Origin: Xestospongia muta
Taxonomy: Eukaryota > Porifera > Demospongiae > Haplosclerida > Petrosiidae
Assembly: GCA_963693285.1 (NCBI GenBank)
Contig: OY848923.1
Location: 7,340,451 to 7,404,450 of the forward strand
Reading direction: 5' to 3'
Length of the DNA: 64,000 nt
Below are positions 19,279-28,598 of the stretch, one piece after another. The position numbers and the translations under genes were made by a program. Under the pieces are notes generated by a model, which saw nothing but the letters and a program-made list of their open reading frames with translations, did no database searches and was not told the origin of the DNA. The number at the start of each line of letters is the position of its first letter. Position 1 is the stretch's first letter.

Positions 19279-20877
19279 ATGGCAAAATCTGACTACAAAT
19301 ATCAGTTTGTTAGTCCTCCTCCTGATGATGTCATATGTCCTCTGTGTCTAGATATTGTTGAAGAACCTCACCAGTTTACTTGTTGTGGTCACCATATCTG
19401 TAGAAAATGTGGAGACAAACTCAAACAGCAAGATGCTACTCCACAATGTCCAATGTGTCAAAATAATGAATATGGAACTGGTCATGATAAATATTTTGAA
19501 CGTAACATTCTCAACAAGTTACTGATATGGTGTACTGAGGGATGTGGTCAGGAGGTGGAACTAGGCCAACTCAAGAACCACCTAACACAGTGTCCATATG
19601 TTCAAGAGGATTGTCCTTACAGGTGTGGTCAACAATACCAACGTCAGTATATAGAGGAACATAAAGAGAAGTGTCCAAAACGTCCATTTATTTGTGATTA
19701 TTGTAAGTACCAGTCAACCTATGAGGTGATAGTTAATGAACATTATCCAGTATGTGACAAGTATCCTATCATCTGTCCTAATGAGTGTTCTGGAGATGAG
19801 ATAGAACGAGGAATGTTACAAGATCATCTTGATAAGTGTCCCTTCCATGTTGTATATTGTCCTTACAGGTGTGGTCAACAATACCAACGTCGGTATATAG
19901 AGGAACATAAAGAGAAGTGTCCAAAACGTCCATTTATTTGTGATTATTGTAAGTACCAGTCAACATATGAGGTGATAGTTAATGAACATTATCCAGTATG
20001 TGACAAGTATCCTGTCATCTGTCCTAATGAGTGTTCTGGAGATGAGATAGAACAAGGAATGTTACATGATCATTTTGATAAGTGTCCCTTTCAGGTGGTA
20101 GAGTGTGAATTTAGTCATATGGGATGTCAAGAGAAGGTTCGTCGTTGTGATCTAGCTCAACATCTGTCTGATAATGGTATCCACCATAGTCTTCTCTCCT
20201 CTAAAATGATCTATGAGAATTTGCAGAAGATGATGGAAGAGAAAGACAGACAACTACAGGAGAAAGATAAACAACTACTAGAGAAGGAAACTCAGTTAGC
20301 AGAAATGGCAGAAAAACTACAATCAACAGTTCAGCTAAAGGAAAGACAGTTACAGGAGAAAGATAAGAAGTTCAATATCTTGCTTGAGAAGTTAGAATAT
20401 TTACACACTGTAGTTGGTAAAATGAGTAATAAGGTATGTGGTAAGGTTGTACTGTCTGTTACCATGACAGAATTTGAAGAGAAGAAGGAAAGCACTGACA
20501 ACTGGTTTAGTCCTCCTTACTTTACTCATTTCCAACATGGATACAAGATGTGCTTTGAAGTGGATTTCACTAATGATAAATCACTACGTATTGATTCATA
20601 CATGATGAAAGGTGGTTATGATAGTTTTCTTCTGTGGCCATTTAAAGGGAAAGTTATCGTACAACTCCTCAACCAATTAGGTGATCATCACCATTACGAT
20701 TATGTCTTTGATTATAATGACAAAGAGCAAGGGAAAAAAGTTACTAGAGGTTTACGAGGGGAATATCTAGGAACAGCAACTCTTCCATATAGCAGACTAG
20801 GCTACAATAGTAGTACTAACTGTCAATATTTAAAAGATGACTGTCTACAGTTCAAAGTCATTATACCTCCTCAATAA
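19279..20877 (+). CDS. TRAF-like RING/MATH protein with two zinc-finger modules (array locus 9)
   Basis: An intact intronless gene of 532 residues from ATG 19279. RING: residues 20-60, C20/C23/C35/H38/C41/C44/C57/C60. TRAF zinc fingers: about 85-300, containing a module of about 80 residues repeated in tandem (CPYRCGQQYQRQY through LDKCP, twice). Coiled coil: about 312-380, rich in EKDRQLQ and EKETQLAEMAEKLQ heptads. MATH/TRAF-C: about 395-532 (DNWFSPPYFTHF, GYKMCFEVDF, WPFKGKVIVQLL, LKDDCLQFKVIIPPQ). Full-length human TRAF2/3/5 have the same domain order at about 500-570 residues. The likely role is a cytoplasmic adaptor or ubiquitin ligase downstream of TNF-receptor or Toll/IL-1-type receptors. 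A GTG nine bases upstream is in frame, but the ATG aligns with the two sister copies. Confidence 0.92.
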   Translation: MAKSDYKYQFVSPPPDDVICPLCLDIVEEPHQFTCCGHHICRKCGDKLKQQDATPQCPMCQNNEYGTGHDKYFERNILNKLLIWCTEGCGQEVELGQLKNHLTQCPYVQEDCPYRCGQQYQRQYIEEHKEKCPKRPFICDYCKYQSTYEVIVNEHYPVCDKYPIICPNECSGDEIERGMLQDHLDKCPFHVVYCPYRCGQQYQRRYIEEHKEKCPKRPFICDYCKYQSTYEVIVNEHYPVCDKYPVICPNECSGDEIEQGMLHDHFDKCPFQVVECEFSHMGCQEKVRRCDLAQHLSDNGIHHSLLSSKMIYENLQKMMEEKDRQLQEKDKQLLEKETQLAEMAEKLQSTVQLKERQLQEKDKKFNILLEKLEYLHTVVGKMSNKVCGKVVLSVTMTEFEEKKESTDNWFSPPYFTHFQHGYKMCFEVDFTNDKSLRIDSYMMKGGYDSFLLWPFKGKVIVQLLNQLGDHHHYDYVFDYNDKEQGKKVTRGLRGEYLGTATLPYSRLGYNSSTNCQYLKDDCLQFKVIIPPQ

Positions 20878-22312
20878 GGAAGGATGTGACTATAAATATT
20901 TAGAACATTAGAACAATGTTATATTTTACATCCTTTTATTAATTGTTAGTATGTAATGTTTTTGTAGCTATCAAAAATGTTTTTTCTATGCTGTTGTTTG
21001 TAATAAAACTCAAAACTTTTTACAGTTAACAAACATAATAGTGGACCCAATTTGGATACAGAGTTATTGGGATATAAATATGAAGATATCCCTTTGTAAT
21101 CTGTAGACCAATTTTAAAAAAATATTTTACTTTCAATTTTTTTTAAATTTGTCTGTCTTATTAATATGCACTTGGGTACATCCGTAGCTATCTGAAAATA
21201 GTTCAAAATGTGTGTATGAAGTCATCATACAAGTGGACTAGACACTATTATTTGCTGTTAATGTAGTTTTATGTATTATTTTAAATTTTGTATTAATATA
21301 TAATTATCACTATGTTATTATATTTCATGTACATGTTCATTTTAATTATTAGTAAAATATTATAGGAAATGTTTATTAAATGTTACATGAATAATGGAAT
21401 GGATGGACCTAATGTCTTACTGGTCTTCAGTGATAGTTGAAACCTCCTACAGTTTATATATTATAATTAACAGTGATATAAATGAAAGGGCTAGAACATA
21501 ATTAGTGTGAAACTCTCCCTCACTTCTAAAGGCACTCTATAATTGTGGCCATTATATACTATGGCACTATTTTTATGTTATCTTTTTACAAATTGATAAA
21601 AGATCTCAACTTGATCAAACTAATACCATCAATTGTTGTATTACTTTCAAGCATTCATGTATGTATCCATCAATTCGTCCATCTATCCGTCCATACAACA
21701 ATTCTTTGTTCATTATATATTCATTTATCTATATAACACACGTATGGCAATCACTTACAATAATTGTCTTATTTTATCAATACTAGTTAATAGTAAATGA
21801 CCACTTCAGTGAGAAATCAAGTTCACATAATGTTTGTGCAAAGTAGAGGGTGCCTTCAAGTGGGTATTATTATTATACTATAGTACATTATATTATACTA
21901 TATTACATTATATTACAGTACAATACTCACTTCATATAACTTGTATATATCTATTAAAACCACAACACACTCCAAAGATGTCTTACTTTAGGAATCAAGG
22001 GAAGGTCAATCTGACAATTTCAAAAATTTTTAATTATTATGCTTAACTTTTATACACTTTTATTACATAAGAACTAATCATAAGAGCTAAAATGTATTAC
22101 AGCTCAAACACAGTCACAATATTATACAATACTATATATGATGGTGTGTATTTTAATATAATGCACTAAAAAAGGTGAATTTTAAATATAAAATATCATT
22201 AAATGAATATATATATTAAATAATACTTTTTCATTATACTTGCAGTTACAAAAGGCTTTAACATCTAGTAAAAGCACTAGTGTGGTTACGTTAACAGCTG
22301 TATAAAATATTC
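20878..22312. other. 3' flank and spacer shared with 26975-28390
   Basis: No gene is seen. The stretch from about 21200 to 22312 is repeated at about 27080-28380, including the CCATCAATTCGTCCAT segment, a short copy of the TATTACATTATA run, and GTGTGGTTACGTTAACAGCT at the right end. The ankyrin gene begins directly after this shared part. Confidence 0.6.
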
Positions 22313-22339
22313 CAAGTGTATTATACGAGGTCAATACAA

Positions 22340-24733
22340 TTAATGTGCACTACATCTGGTTCGAGCAGATCCTCTAGATCCTCTAGATCCTGCAGAATGC
22401 ACAGATCGAGATGATCTGCACCTCCTACAACCAGCAGATTCATCGAATAAAGGAGAACCACCAGATAGATCCTGACTATGAACAGATTTAGAGGTAGGTG
22501 GATCAGATGAGCCATTAGGTGATTTGTATGATAAGAGAGGAGATCTATCAAAGGTAGGTAATGATTGTAGAGATGATAGTGTTGAGATATTATAGTCAAA
22601 GGTAGAATACAACTCATATCGGCTGATAGCATCTTTGATAATTGTTATTATTTCATCAGGAGCATAATACATAGGAGTATCACAAAACTCATTAGCTATA
22701 TAAGGATCAGCACCCAGTGACAATAATGTCTCTACTGCTTTGATATGACTTCCGTGACAAGCCATGTGTAGTGCTGTATCTCCAGAAGGTCCAATATCAT
22801 TAACCTCAGCTCCGTATTTCCACAATAGGTCTATAATTTCATGATGACCTCTTTGACTAGCTATCATTAAAGGTGTAATATAATCTTTGGTCATTTTGTT
22901 AGGGTTTGCTCCATATTTGAGGAGATCAGAGACAATTGCAGTGTATCCATTCTCACTAGCATAATAAACAGCTGTTGCACCATTTTCCTTTTGAGCATCT
23001 AAGTCAACACCAGCTTTTAAAAAACATTCTACTACTTCAAGATGTCCTTTTTGACTTGCTATCATAAGAGGTGTGTGGTCATTCTTTATAGGTATGTTAG
23101 GGTTTGCTCCATACTTAAGGAGAGTAGAGACAATTGCAGAATGTCCTTTCTGACTAGCACAATAAACTGGTGTAGCACCATCTTCTGAATGAGCATCTAA
23201 GTCAACACCAGCTTTTAACAAACGCTCCACTACTTCAAGATGTCCATTGAAACTTGCTGTCCTAAGAGGTGTGCTACCTTTCTTCGTAGGTATATGAGGG
23301 TTTGCTCCATACTTGAGGAGAGCAGAAACAATTCCAAGGTGTCCGCCCTGACTAGCATAATAAAGAGCTGTACCACCATCTCCTGTTTGAGCATCTAAGT
23401 CAACACCAGCTTTTAACAAACACTCCACTACTTCAACATGTCCAATGTAACTTGCTATCATAAGAGGTGTGGCACCATCCTTTCTAGGTATATTAGGGCT
23501 TGCTCCATGTTTGAGGAGAATAGTGACAATTGCAGAGTGGCCATTTTTACATGCAATAAAAATTGCTGTAGCTTGATTTAGGACAAAGATTTGAGCATTA
23601 ATGTAAATATTAGCTACTGATAGAAGAAGATTAACTGCATCAACTGAACCAATCTCAACAGCCTTCAAGAAAATGTTGTCAATGGTAATATTTGTATCTT
23701 GAGATACATCACTTTTAAAAATAACTCTACCACATACTACTAGAGAAATAATACCAACTGAAGACATAAACTCTTTAGAGTAAACTAAACCAGTAACTAA
23801 GTCCTCGATTAACACATTAGGTAGAACAACCCAACTAATAAATACACAACCATCTCGAACAGATATTTTACCAAGATGAGCTTCTGGGTTTATAATGAGA
23901 TATTTTATTAACTTTTCAAAACTCTCAATGGTGACATTGGACCAAAAACCTAGTAGCTTTAGCTCAACATTGCTAGTGCCTCTAGTCATTTCCAGCAAAG
24001 CTTGATCACAAAGACTTTTAATAGGAGCTACTTTTTTAAATATATCTAATTCATTCTTATATTTAATAAAGGTTCGCTTAAGTGACTTACATTTCTTTAA
24101 AAAGGCTTCAACTAAATTTTCAAGATGATGATACCGAATAAAACAAAAATGTGGATTTAGAATTGTAAATACTTCATTAACAGTAGTGATGTCACGAGAG
24201 ATCTTTAGTTTTAAGGAGTTGAAAATATAACATCGCAAATCATTCACTGAAACTTTTCTAACAAGTTTTCTTCTTACAGCATTTACTAGTGCAGCAAACT
24301 TTGATAGAATTCTATCTAATTCTATAGCTACATCATCTTTAACAAAGTATTGCTTAAGTTTAACAGGGACACCCTGCACTGAATTAGGACTAGGAGTGTT
24401 AACCTCCATATCAATACTAATTGGACTGAAGTTTACTTCATGTGTTTGACTACCATTAGTAGCAGTATATTTCTCACGGATTTCTTTGGCAAGAGCACGA
24501 TTTCCTACGTTGTCTAAAGCCTCACTAATCTCCTCCCAAGTGGGGTACTCTTCTCTACGTTTCAAAACTTTGAATAATTCCTCTTTACATCTTCGGATTC
24601 CTCTGGACTCATACAGAAGTTCAATTTCATCCAATTTGCAATCTTTTACATCGAGAAAGATACCCAGTGTACGCCAATCGTTCTCCTTTTCCAATGCTAG
24701 TAAAAAGTTAGCAACATCAAGACTGTGACTCAT
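22340..24733 (-). CDS. Death-domain and ankyrin-repeat protein
   Basis: A single 797-residue frame from ATG 24733, on the strand opposite to the TRAF genes. Residues about 10-92 look like a death domain (NDWRTLGIFLDVKDCKLDEI, PTWEEISEALDNVGNRALAK). Residues about 125-350 are an unrecognised, mainly helical region. From about 365 to 690 there are about ten ankyrin repeats with the TPLMIASxxGHxEVVExLLKAG pattern, alternating with GATAVYYASxxGHxAIVSxLLKYGANPN, so the true unit is a 66-residue pair. The tail is rich in Ser, Arg and Gly (CRRCRSSRSVHS). Death domains recruit other death-domain proteins in apoptosis and NF-kB signalling, which fits its place among TRAFs. It has no introns and is absent at the equivalent place in the next repeat unit (28.38 kb). 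Confidence 0.85.
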   Translation of the reverse strand: MSHSLDVANFLLALEKENDWRTLGIFLDVKDCKLDEIELLYESRGIRRCKEELFKVLKRREEYPTWEEISEALDNVGNRALAKEIREKYTATNGSQTHEVNFSPISIDMEVNTPSPNSVQGVPVKLKQYFVKDDVAIELDRILSKFAALVNAVRRKLVRKVSVNDLRCYIFNSLKLKISRDITTVNEVFTILNPHFCFIRYHHLENLVEAFLKKCKSLKRTFIKYKNELDIFKKVAPIKSLCDQALLEMTRGTSNVELKLLGFWSNVTIESFEKLIKYLIINPEAHLGKISVRDGCVFISWVVLPNVLIEDLVTGLVYSKEFMSSVGIISLVVCGRVIFKSDVSQDTNITIDNIFLKAVEIGSVDAVNLLLSVANIYINAQIFVLNQATAIFIACKNGHSAIVTILLKHGASPNIPRKDGATPLMIASYIGHVEVVECLLKAGVDLDAQTGDGGTALYYASQGGHLGIVSALLKYGANPHIPTKKGSTPLRTASFNGHLEVVERLLKAGVDLDAHSEDGATPVYCASQKGHSAIVSTLLKYGANPNIPIKNDHTPLMIASQKGHLEVVECFLKAGVDLDAQKENGATAVYYASENGYTAIVSDLLKYGANPNKMTKDYITPLMIASQRGHHEIIDLLWKYGAEVNDIGPSGDTALHMACHGSHIKAVETLLSLGADPYIANEFCDTPMYYAPDEIITIIKDAISRYELYSTFDYNISTLSSLQSLPTFDRSPLLSYKSPNGSSDPPTSKSVHSQDLSGGSPLFDESAGCRRCRSSRSVHSAGSRGSRGSARTRCSAH

Positions 24734-25353
24734 TGTTTCTTTAAAAGGGCGTAGTAAACAACGCCCTATTTATTCAGAATCATGCGATGGAAACGAGACT
24801 ACGCCCACAAAGTCAATTGACTACAACGATCATAATGTCCATAGGAAATTTCACAGCATAACAATGAAATTTTAAATCTGACAAGTGGCTACTGTGTATA
24901 AGGATTTTCATATCCTGCCAGTGTTTTTATTTGAAATGCTTTTGCTGTCATCACTAGCTTCATTTCATAATTTCTTCAGAAATTTATTCACTTTTTGTAC
25001 TCTTTCTTTATAAATTCATATCATATATGAAGATAGGTTTGGTAAAATGTATGTGTGTGTTCTTTGCTATGTACAGATCCTTAGTATTAACTAGTAAAAT
25101 ACTGTAACTACTAATTAACCTCATCAATTGAAGTTTGCCTCTATTCCAAAGAGTAGCCTCTCCTGAGTGCATGCCTAGTCATGTGACAATACTGTGTATT
25201 GTTCCACTGACAACTAGTTTGCATTAAAAATTATAAACCATTTTTTAATATAAATTTTTATTAATACATCAAAGCATATTGTAATGGACTTCTGAATGAT
25301 TATAATTTCAATCATATTTAGTTAATTAAAGGAAGTGAAGCTTCCACTCTATA
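24734..25353. other. Spacer between death-domain/ankyrin gene and TRAF locus 10
   Basis: The ankyrin gene's presumed promoter lies in the first 150 bases. From about 25165 the sequence (CTAGTCATGTGACAATACTG) rejoins the upstream block shared with loci 9 and 11. The same words follow directly on the 3'-flank block at 28405, where the ankyrin gene is missing. Confidence 0.5.
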
Positions 25354-25363
25354 TGCTGAGTCA
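25354..25363 (+). promoter_or_regulatory. bZIP (AP-1/Maf-type) site before TRAF locus 10
   Basis: TGCTGAGTCA, 11 bases before the ATG. Same site and spacing as at loci 9 and 11. Confidence 0.45.
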
Positions 25364-25374
25364 CTTCGCCACAT

Positions 25375-26973
25375 ATGGCAAAATCTGATTACAAGTATCA
25401 GTTTGTTAGTCCTCCTCCTGATGATGTCATATGTCCTCTGTGTCTAGATATTGTTGAAGAACCACACCAGTTTACTTGTTGTGGTCAACATGTCTGTAGA
25501 AAATGTGGAGATAAACTCAAACAACAAGATATTACTCCACAATGTCCAATGTGTCGAAATAATGAGTATGGAACTGTTCCTGATAAATACTTTGAACGTA
25601 ACATTCTTAACAAGTTGCCGATATGGTGTACTGAGGGATGTGGTCAGGAGGTGGAACTAGGTCAACTCAAGAACCACCTAACACAGTGTCCATATGTTCA
25701 AGAGGATTGTCCTTATGGGTGTGGTCAACAATACCAACGTCAGTATATAGAGGAACATAAAGAGAAGTGTCCAAAACGCCCTTTTATTTGTGGTTATTGT
25801 AAGTACCAGTCAACCTATGAGGTGATAGTTAATGAACATTATCCAGTATGTGACAAGTATCCTATCATCTGTCCTAATGAGTGTTCTGGAGATGAGATAG
25901 AACGAGGAATGTTACGAGATCATCTCGATAAATGTCCCCTCCATGTTGTATATTGTCCTTATGGGTGTGGTGAACAATACCAACGTCGGTACGTAGAGGA
26001 ACATAAAGAGAAGTGTTCAAAACGTCCTTTTATTTGTGGTTATTGTAAGTACCAGTCAACCTATGAGGTGACAGTTAATGAACATTATCCAGTATGTGAC
26101 AAGTATCCTATCATCTGTCCCAATGAGTGTTCTGGAGATGAGATAGAACGAGGAATGTTACAAGATCATCTTGATAAGTGTCCCTTCCAGGTCGTAGAGT
26201 GTGAATTTAGTCATATGGGATGTCAAGAGAAGGTTCGTCGTTGTGATCTAGCTCAACATCTGTCTGATAATGGTATCCACCATAGTCTTCTCTCCTCTAA
26301 AATGATCTATGAGAATTTGCAAAAGATGATGGAAGAGAAAGACAGACAACTACAGGAGAAAGATAAACAACTACTAGAGAAGGAAACTCAGTTAGCAGAA
26401 ATGGCAGAAAAACTACAATCAACAGTTCAGCTAAAGGAAAGACAGTTACAAGAGAAAGATAAGAAGCTCAATGTCTTGCTTGAGAAGTTAGAATATTTAC
26501 ACATTGTAGTTGGTAAAATGAGCAACAAGGCATTTGGTGAGGTTGTACTGTCTGTTACCATGACAGAATTTAAAGAGAAGAAGGAAAGCACTGACAACTG
26601 GTTTAGTCCTCCTTACTTTACTCATTTCCAACATGGATACAAGATGTGCTTTGAAGTGGTTTTCACTAATGATAAATCATTACGTATTGATTCCTACATG
26701 ATGAAAGGTGGTTATGATAGTTTTCTTTTGTGGCCATTTAAAGGGAAAGTTATCATACAACTCCTCAACCAATTAGGTGATCATCATCATTATGATTATG
26801 TCTTCGATTATAAAGACAAAGAACAAGGGAAAAAAGTTACTAGAGGTTTACGAGGGGAATATCTAGGAACAGCAACTCTTCCATATAGCAGACTAGGCTA
26901 CAATAGTAGTAGTAACTGTCAATATTTAAAAGATGACTGTCTACAGTTCAAAGTCATTATACCTCCTCAATAA
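25375..26973 (+). CDS. TRAF-like RING/MATH protein with two zinc-finger modules (array locus 10)
   Basis: An intact intronless gene of 532 residues. Layout as locus 9: RING 20-60 (CCGQHVCRKCG), zinc fingers to about 300 with the module at 111-188 repeated at 193-270, coiled coil about 312-380, MATH about 395-532. It differs from locus 9 by scattered substitutions and by a block reading KAFGEVVLSVTMTEFKEKK where locus 9 has KVCGKVVLSVTMTEFEEKK; that block is shared with locus 11. One zinc-finger position has VTVNEHYP instead of VIVNEHYP. All RING Cys/His are present. Its 3' flank is about 200-300 bp shorter than those of loci 9 and 11 because the TACATCC...GATACAG part is missing. Confidence 0.92.
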   Translation: MAKSDYKYQFVSPPPDDVICPLCLDIVEEPHQFTCCGQHVCRKCGDKLKQQDITPQCPMCRNNEYGTVPDKYFERNILNKLPIWCTEGCGQEVELGQLKNHLTQCPYVQEDCPYGCGQQYQRQYIEEHKEKCPKRPFICGYCKYQSTYEVIVNEHYPVCDKYPIICPNECSGDEIERGMLRDHLDKCPLHVVYCPYGCGEQYQRRYVEEHKEKCSKRPFICGYCKYQSTYEVTVNEHYPVCDKYPIICPNECSGDEIERGMLQDHLDKCPFQVVECEFSHMGCQEKVRRCDLAQHLSDNGIHHSLLSSKMIYENLQKMMEEKDRQLQEKDKQLLEKETQLAEMAEKLQSTVQLKERQLQEKDKKLNVLLEKLEYLHIVVGKMSNKAFGEVVLSVTMTEFKEKKESTDNWFSPPYFTHFQHGYKMCFEVVFTNDKSLRIDSYMMKGGYDSFLLWPFKGKVIIQLLNQLGDHHHYDYVFDYKDKEQGKKVTRGLRGEYLGTATLPYSRLGYNSSSNCQYLKDDCLQFKVIIPPQ

Positions 26974-27794
26974 GGAAGGACGTGACAGAGTTATTGGGAT
27001 ATGAATTTAAAGATAGCCCGTAATCTTGAGACCAATTTAAAAATATTTTACTTTCATTTTTTTAATTTGTCTGTCTTATTAATATGCACTTGGGTACATC
27101 CATAGCTATCTGAAAATAGTTCAAAATGTGTGTATGAAGTCATCATACAAGTGAACTAGACACTATTATTTGCTGTTAATGTAGTTCTATGTATTATTTT
27201 AAATTTTGTATTAATATATTATTATCACTATGTTATTATATTTCATGTACGTGTTCATTTAATTATTGGTAAAATATTATAGGAAATTTTTATTAAATGT
27301 TACATGAATAATGGAATAGATGGACCTAATGTCTTACTGGTCTTTGGTGATAGTTGAAACCTCCTACAGTTTATATATTATAATTAACATTGATATAAAT
27401 GAAAGGGCTAGAACATAATTAGTGTGAGACTGTCCCTCACTTCTGAAGTCACTTTACAATTATGGCCATTATATACTATGGTGCTAAAACTCTGTTTATT
27501 TATTTTTATATGTTATTTTTTACAAATTAATAAAAGATCTCAACTTGATCAAACTAAAACCATCAATTGTCATATTACATTCATGTATGTATCCATCAAT
27601 TCGTCCATTTATCCGTCCATACAACAATTCTTTGTCATTATATATTCGTTTATCTATATAACACACGTATGGCAATCACTTACAATATTTGTCTTATTTT
27701 ATCAATACTAGTTAATAGTAAATGACCACTTCAGTGAGAAATCAAGTTCACATAATGTTTGTGCAAAGTAGAGACTGCCTTCAAGTAGGTATTA

Positions 27795-28035
27795 TTATTA
27801 TACTATAGTACATTATATTAGTACTATATTACATTATATTGGTATTATATTACATTATATTAGTACTATATTACATTATATTGGTACTATATTACATTAT
27901 ATTAGTACTATATTACATTATATTAGTACTATATTACATTATATTAGTACTATATTACATTATATTAGTACTATATTACATTATATTGGTACTATATTAC
28001 ATTATATTAGTACTATATTACATTATATTACAGTA
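27795..28035. repeat. 21-bp tandem repeat, about 11 copies
   Basis: A unit made of TATTAGTACTATATTACATT plus one base repeats about 11 times. Some copies have GG in place of AG in the TTAGTA word. The homologous place in the previous unit (about 21868-21920) has only the unexpanded start. Because 21 is a multiple of three, it creates a false open frame. Confidence 0.9.
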
Positions 28036-28577
28036 AAATACTCACTTCATATAACTTGTATATATCTATTAAAATCACAACACACTACATGGATGTCCTA
28101 CTTTAGAAATCAAGGGAAGGTCAAGCTGACAATTTCAAATTTTTAATTATTATGCTTAATTTTTATATAATGTTATTATCACAGTCACAATATTATACAA
28201 TACTATATATGGTAGTATGTATTTTAAAATAATGCACTGAAAAAGGTGGATTTTAAATATAATATATTATATAATAAATATATTATTATAATACTTTTTT
28301 CATTATACTTACAATCACAAAAGGCCTTAACATCCAGTAAAAGCACTAGTGTGGTTACGTTAACAGCTGTATAAATATTCCGAATGTTTTTAGTGCATCT
28401 CTAGTCATGTGACAATACTGTGCACAGTTCTACTGACAACTAGTTTGCATTAAAAATTATAAACCACTTATTGATATAAATTTATATCTATAATTACAGC
28501 CTATTGTAATGGACTTCTGATGATTATAATTTCAATCATATTTAGTTAATTAAAGGAAGTGAAACTTCCACTCTATA

Positions 28578-28587
28578 TGCTGAGTCA
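28578..28587 (+). promoter_or_regulatory. bZIP (AP-1/Maf-type) site before TRAF locus 11
   Basis: TGCTGAGTCA, 11 bases before the ATG, as at loci 9 and 10. The palindrome-like GAAGCTTC seen about 15 bases upstream in loci 9 and 10 has one change here (GAAACTTC). Confidence 0.45.
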
Positions 28588-28598
28588 CTTCGCCAAAT

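Noticed and set aside
22321..22632. 103-codon frame inside the ankyrin gene
   Set aside because: Shadow frame over the Ser/Arg-rich tail of the death-domain/ankyrin protein on the same strand.
27839..28036. 65-codon frame of LYYIILV repeats
   Set aside because: An artefact of the 21-bp tandem repeat, which is divisible by three.
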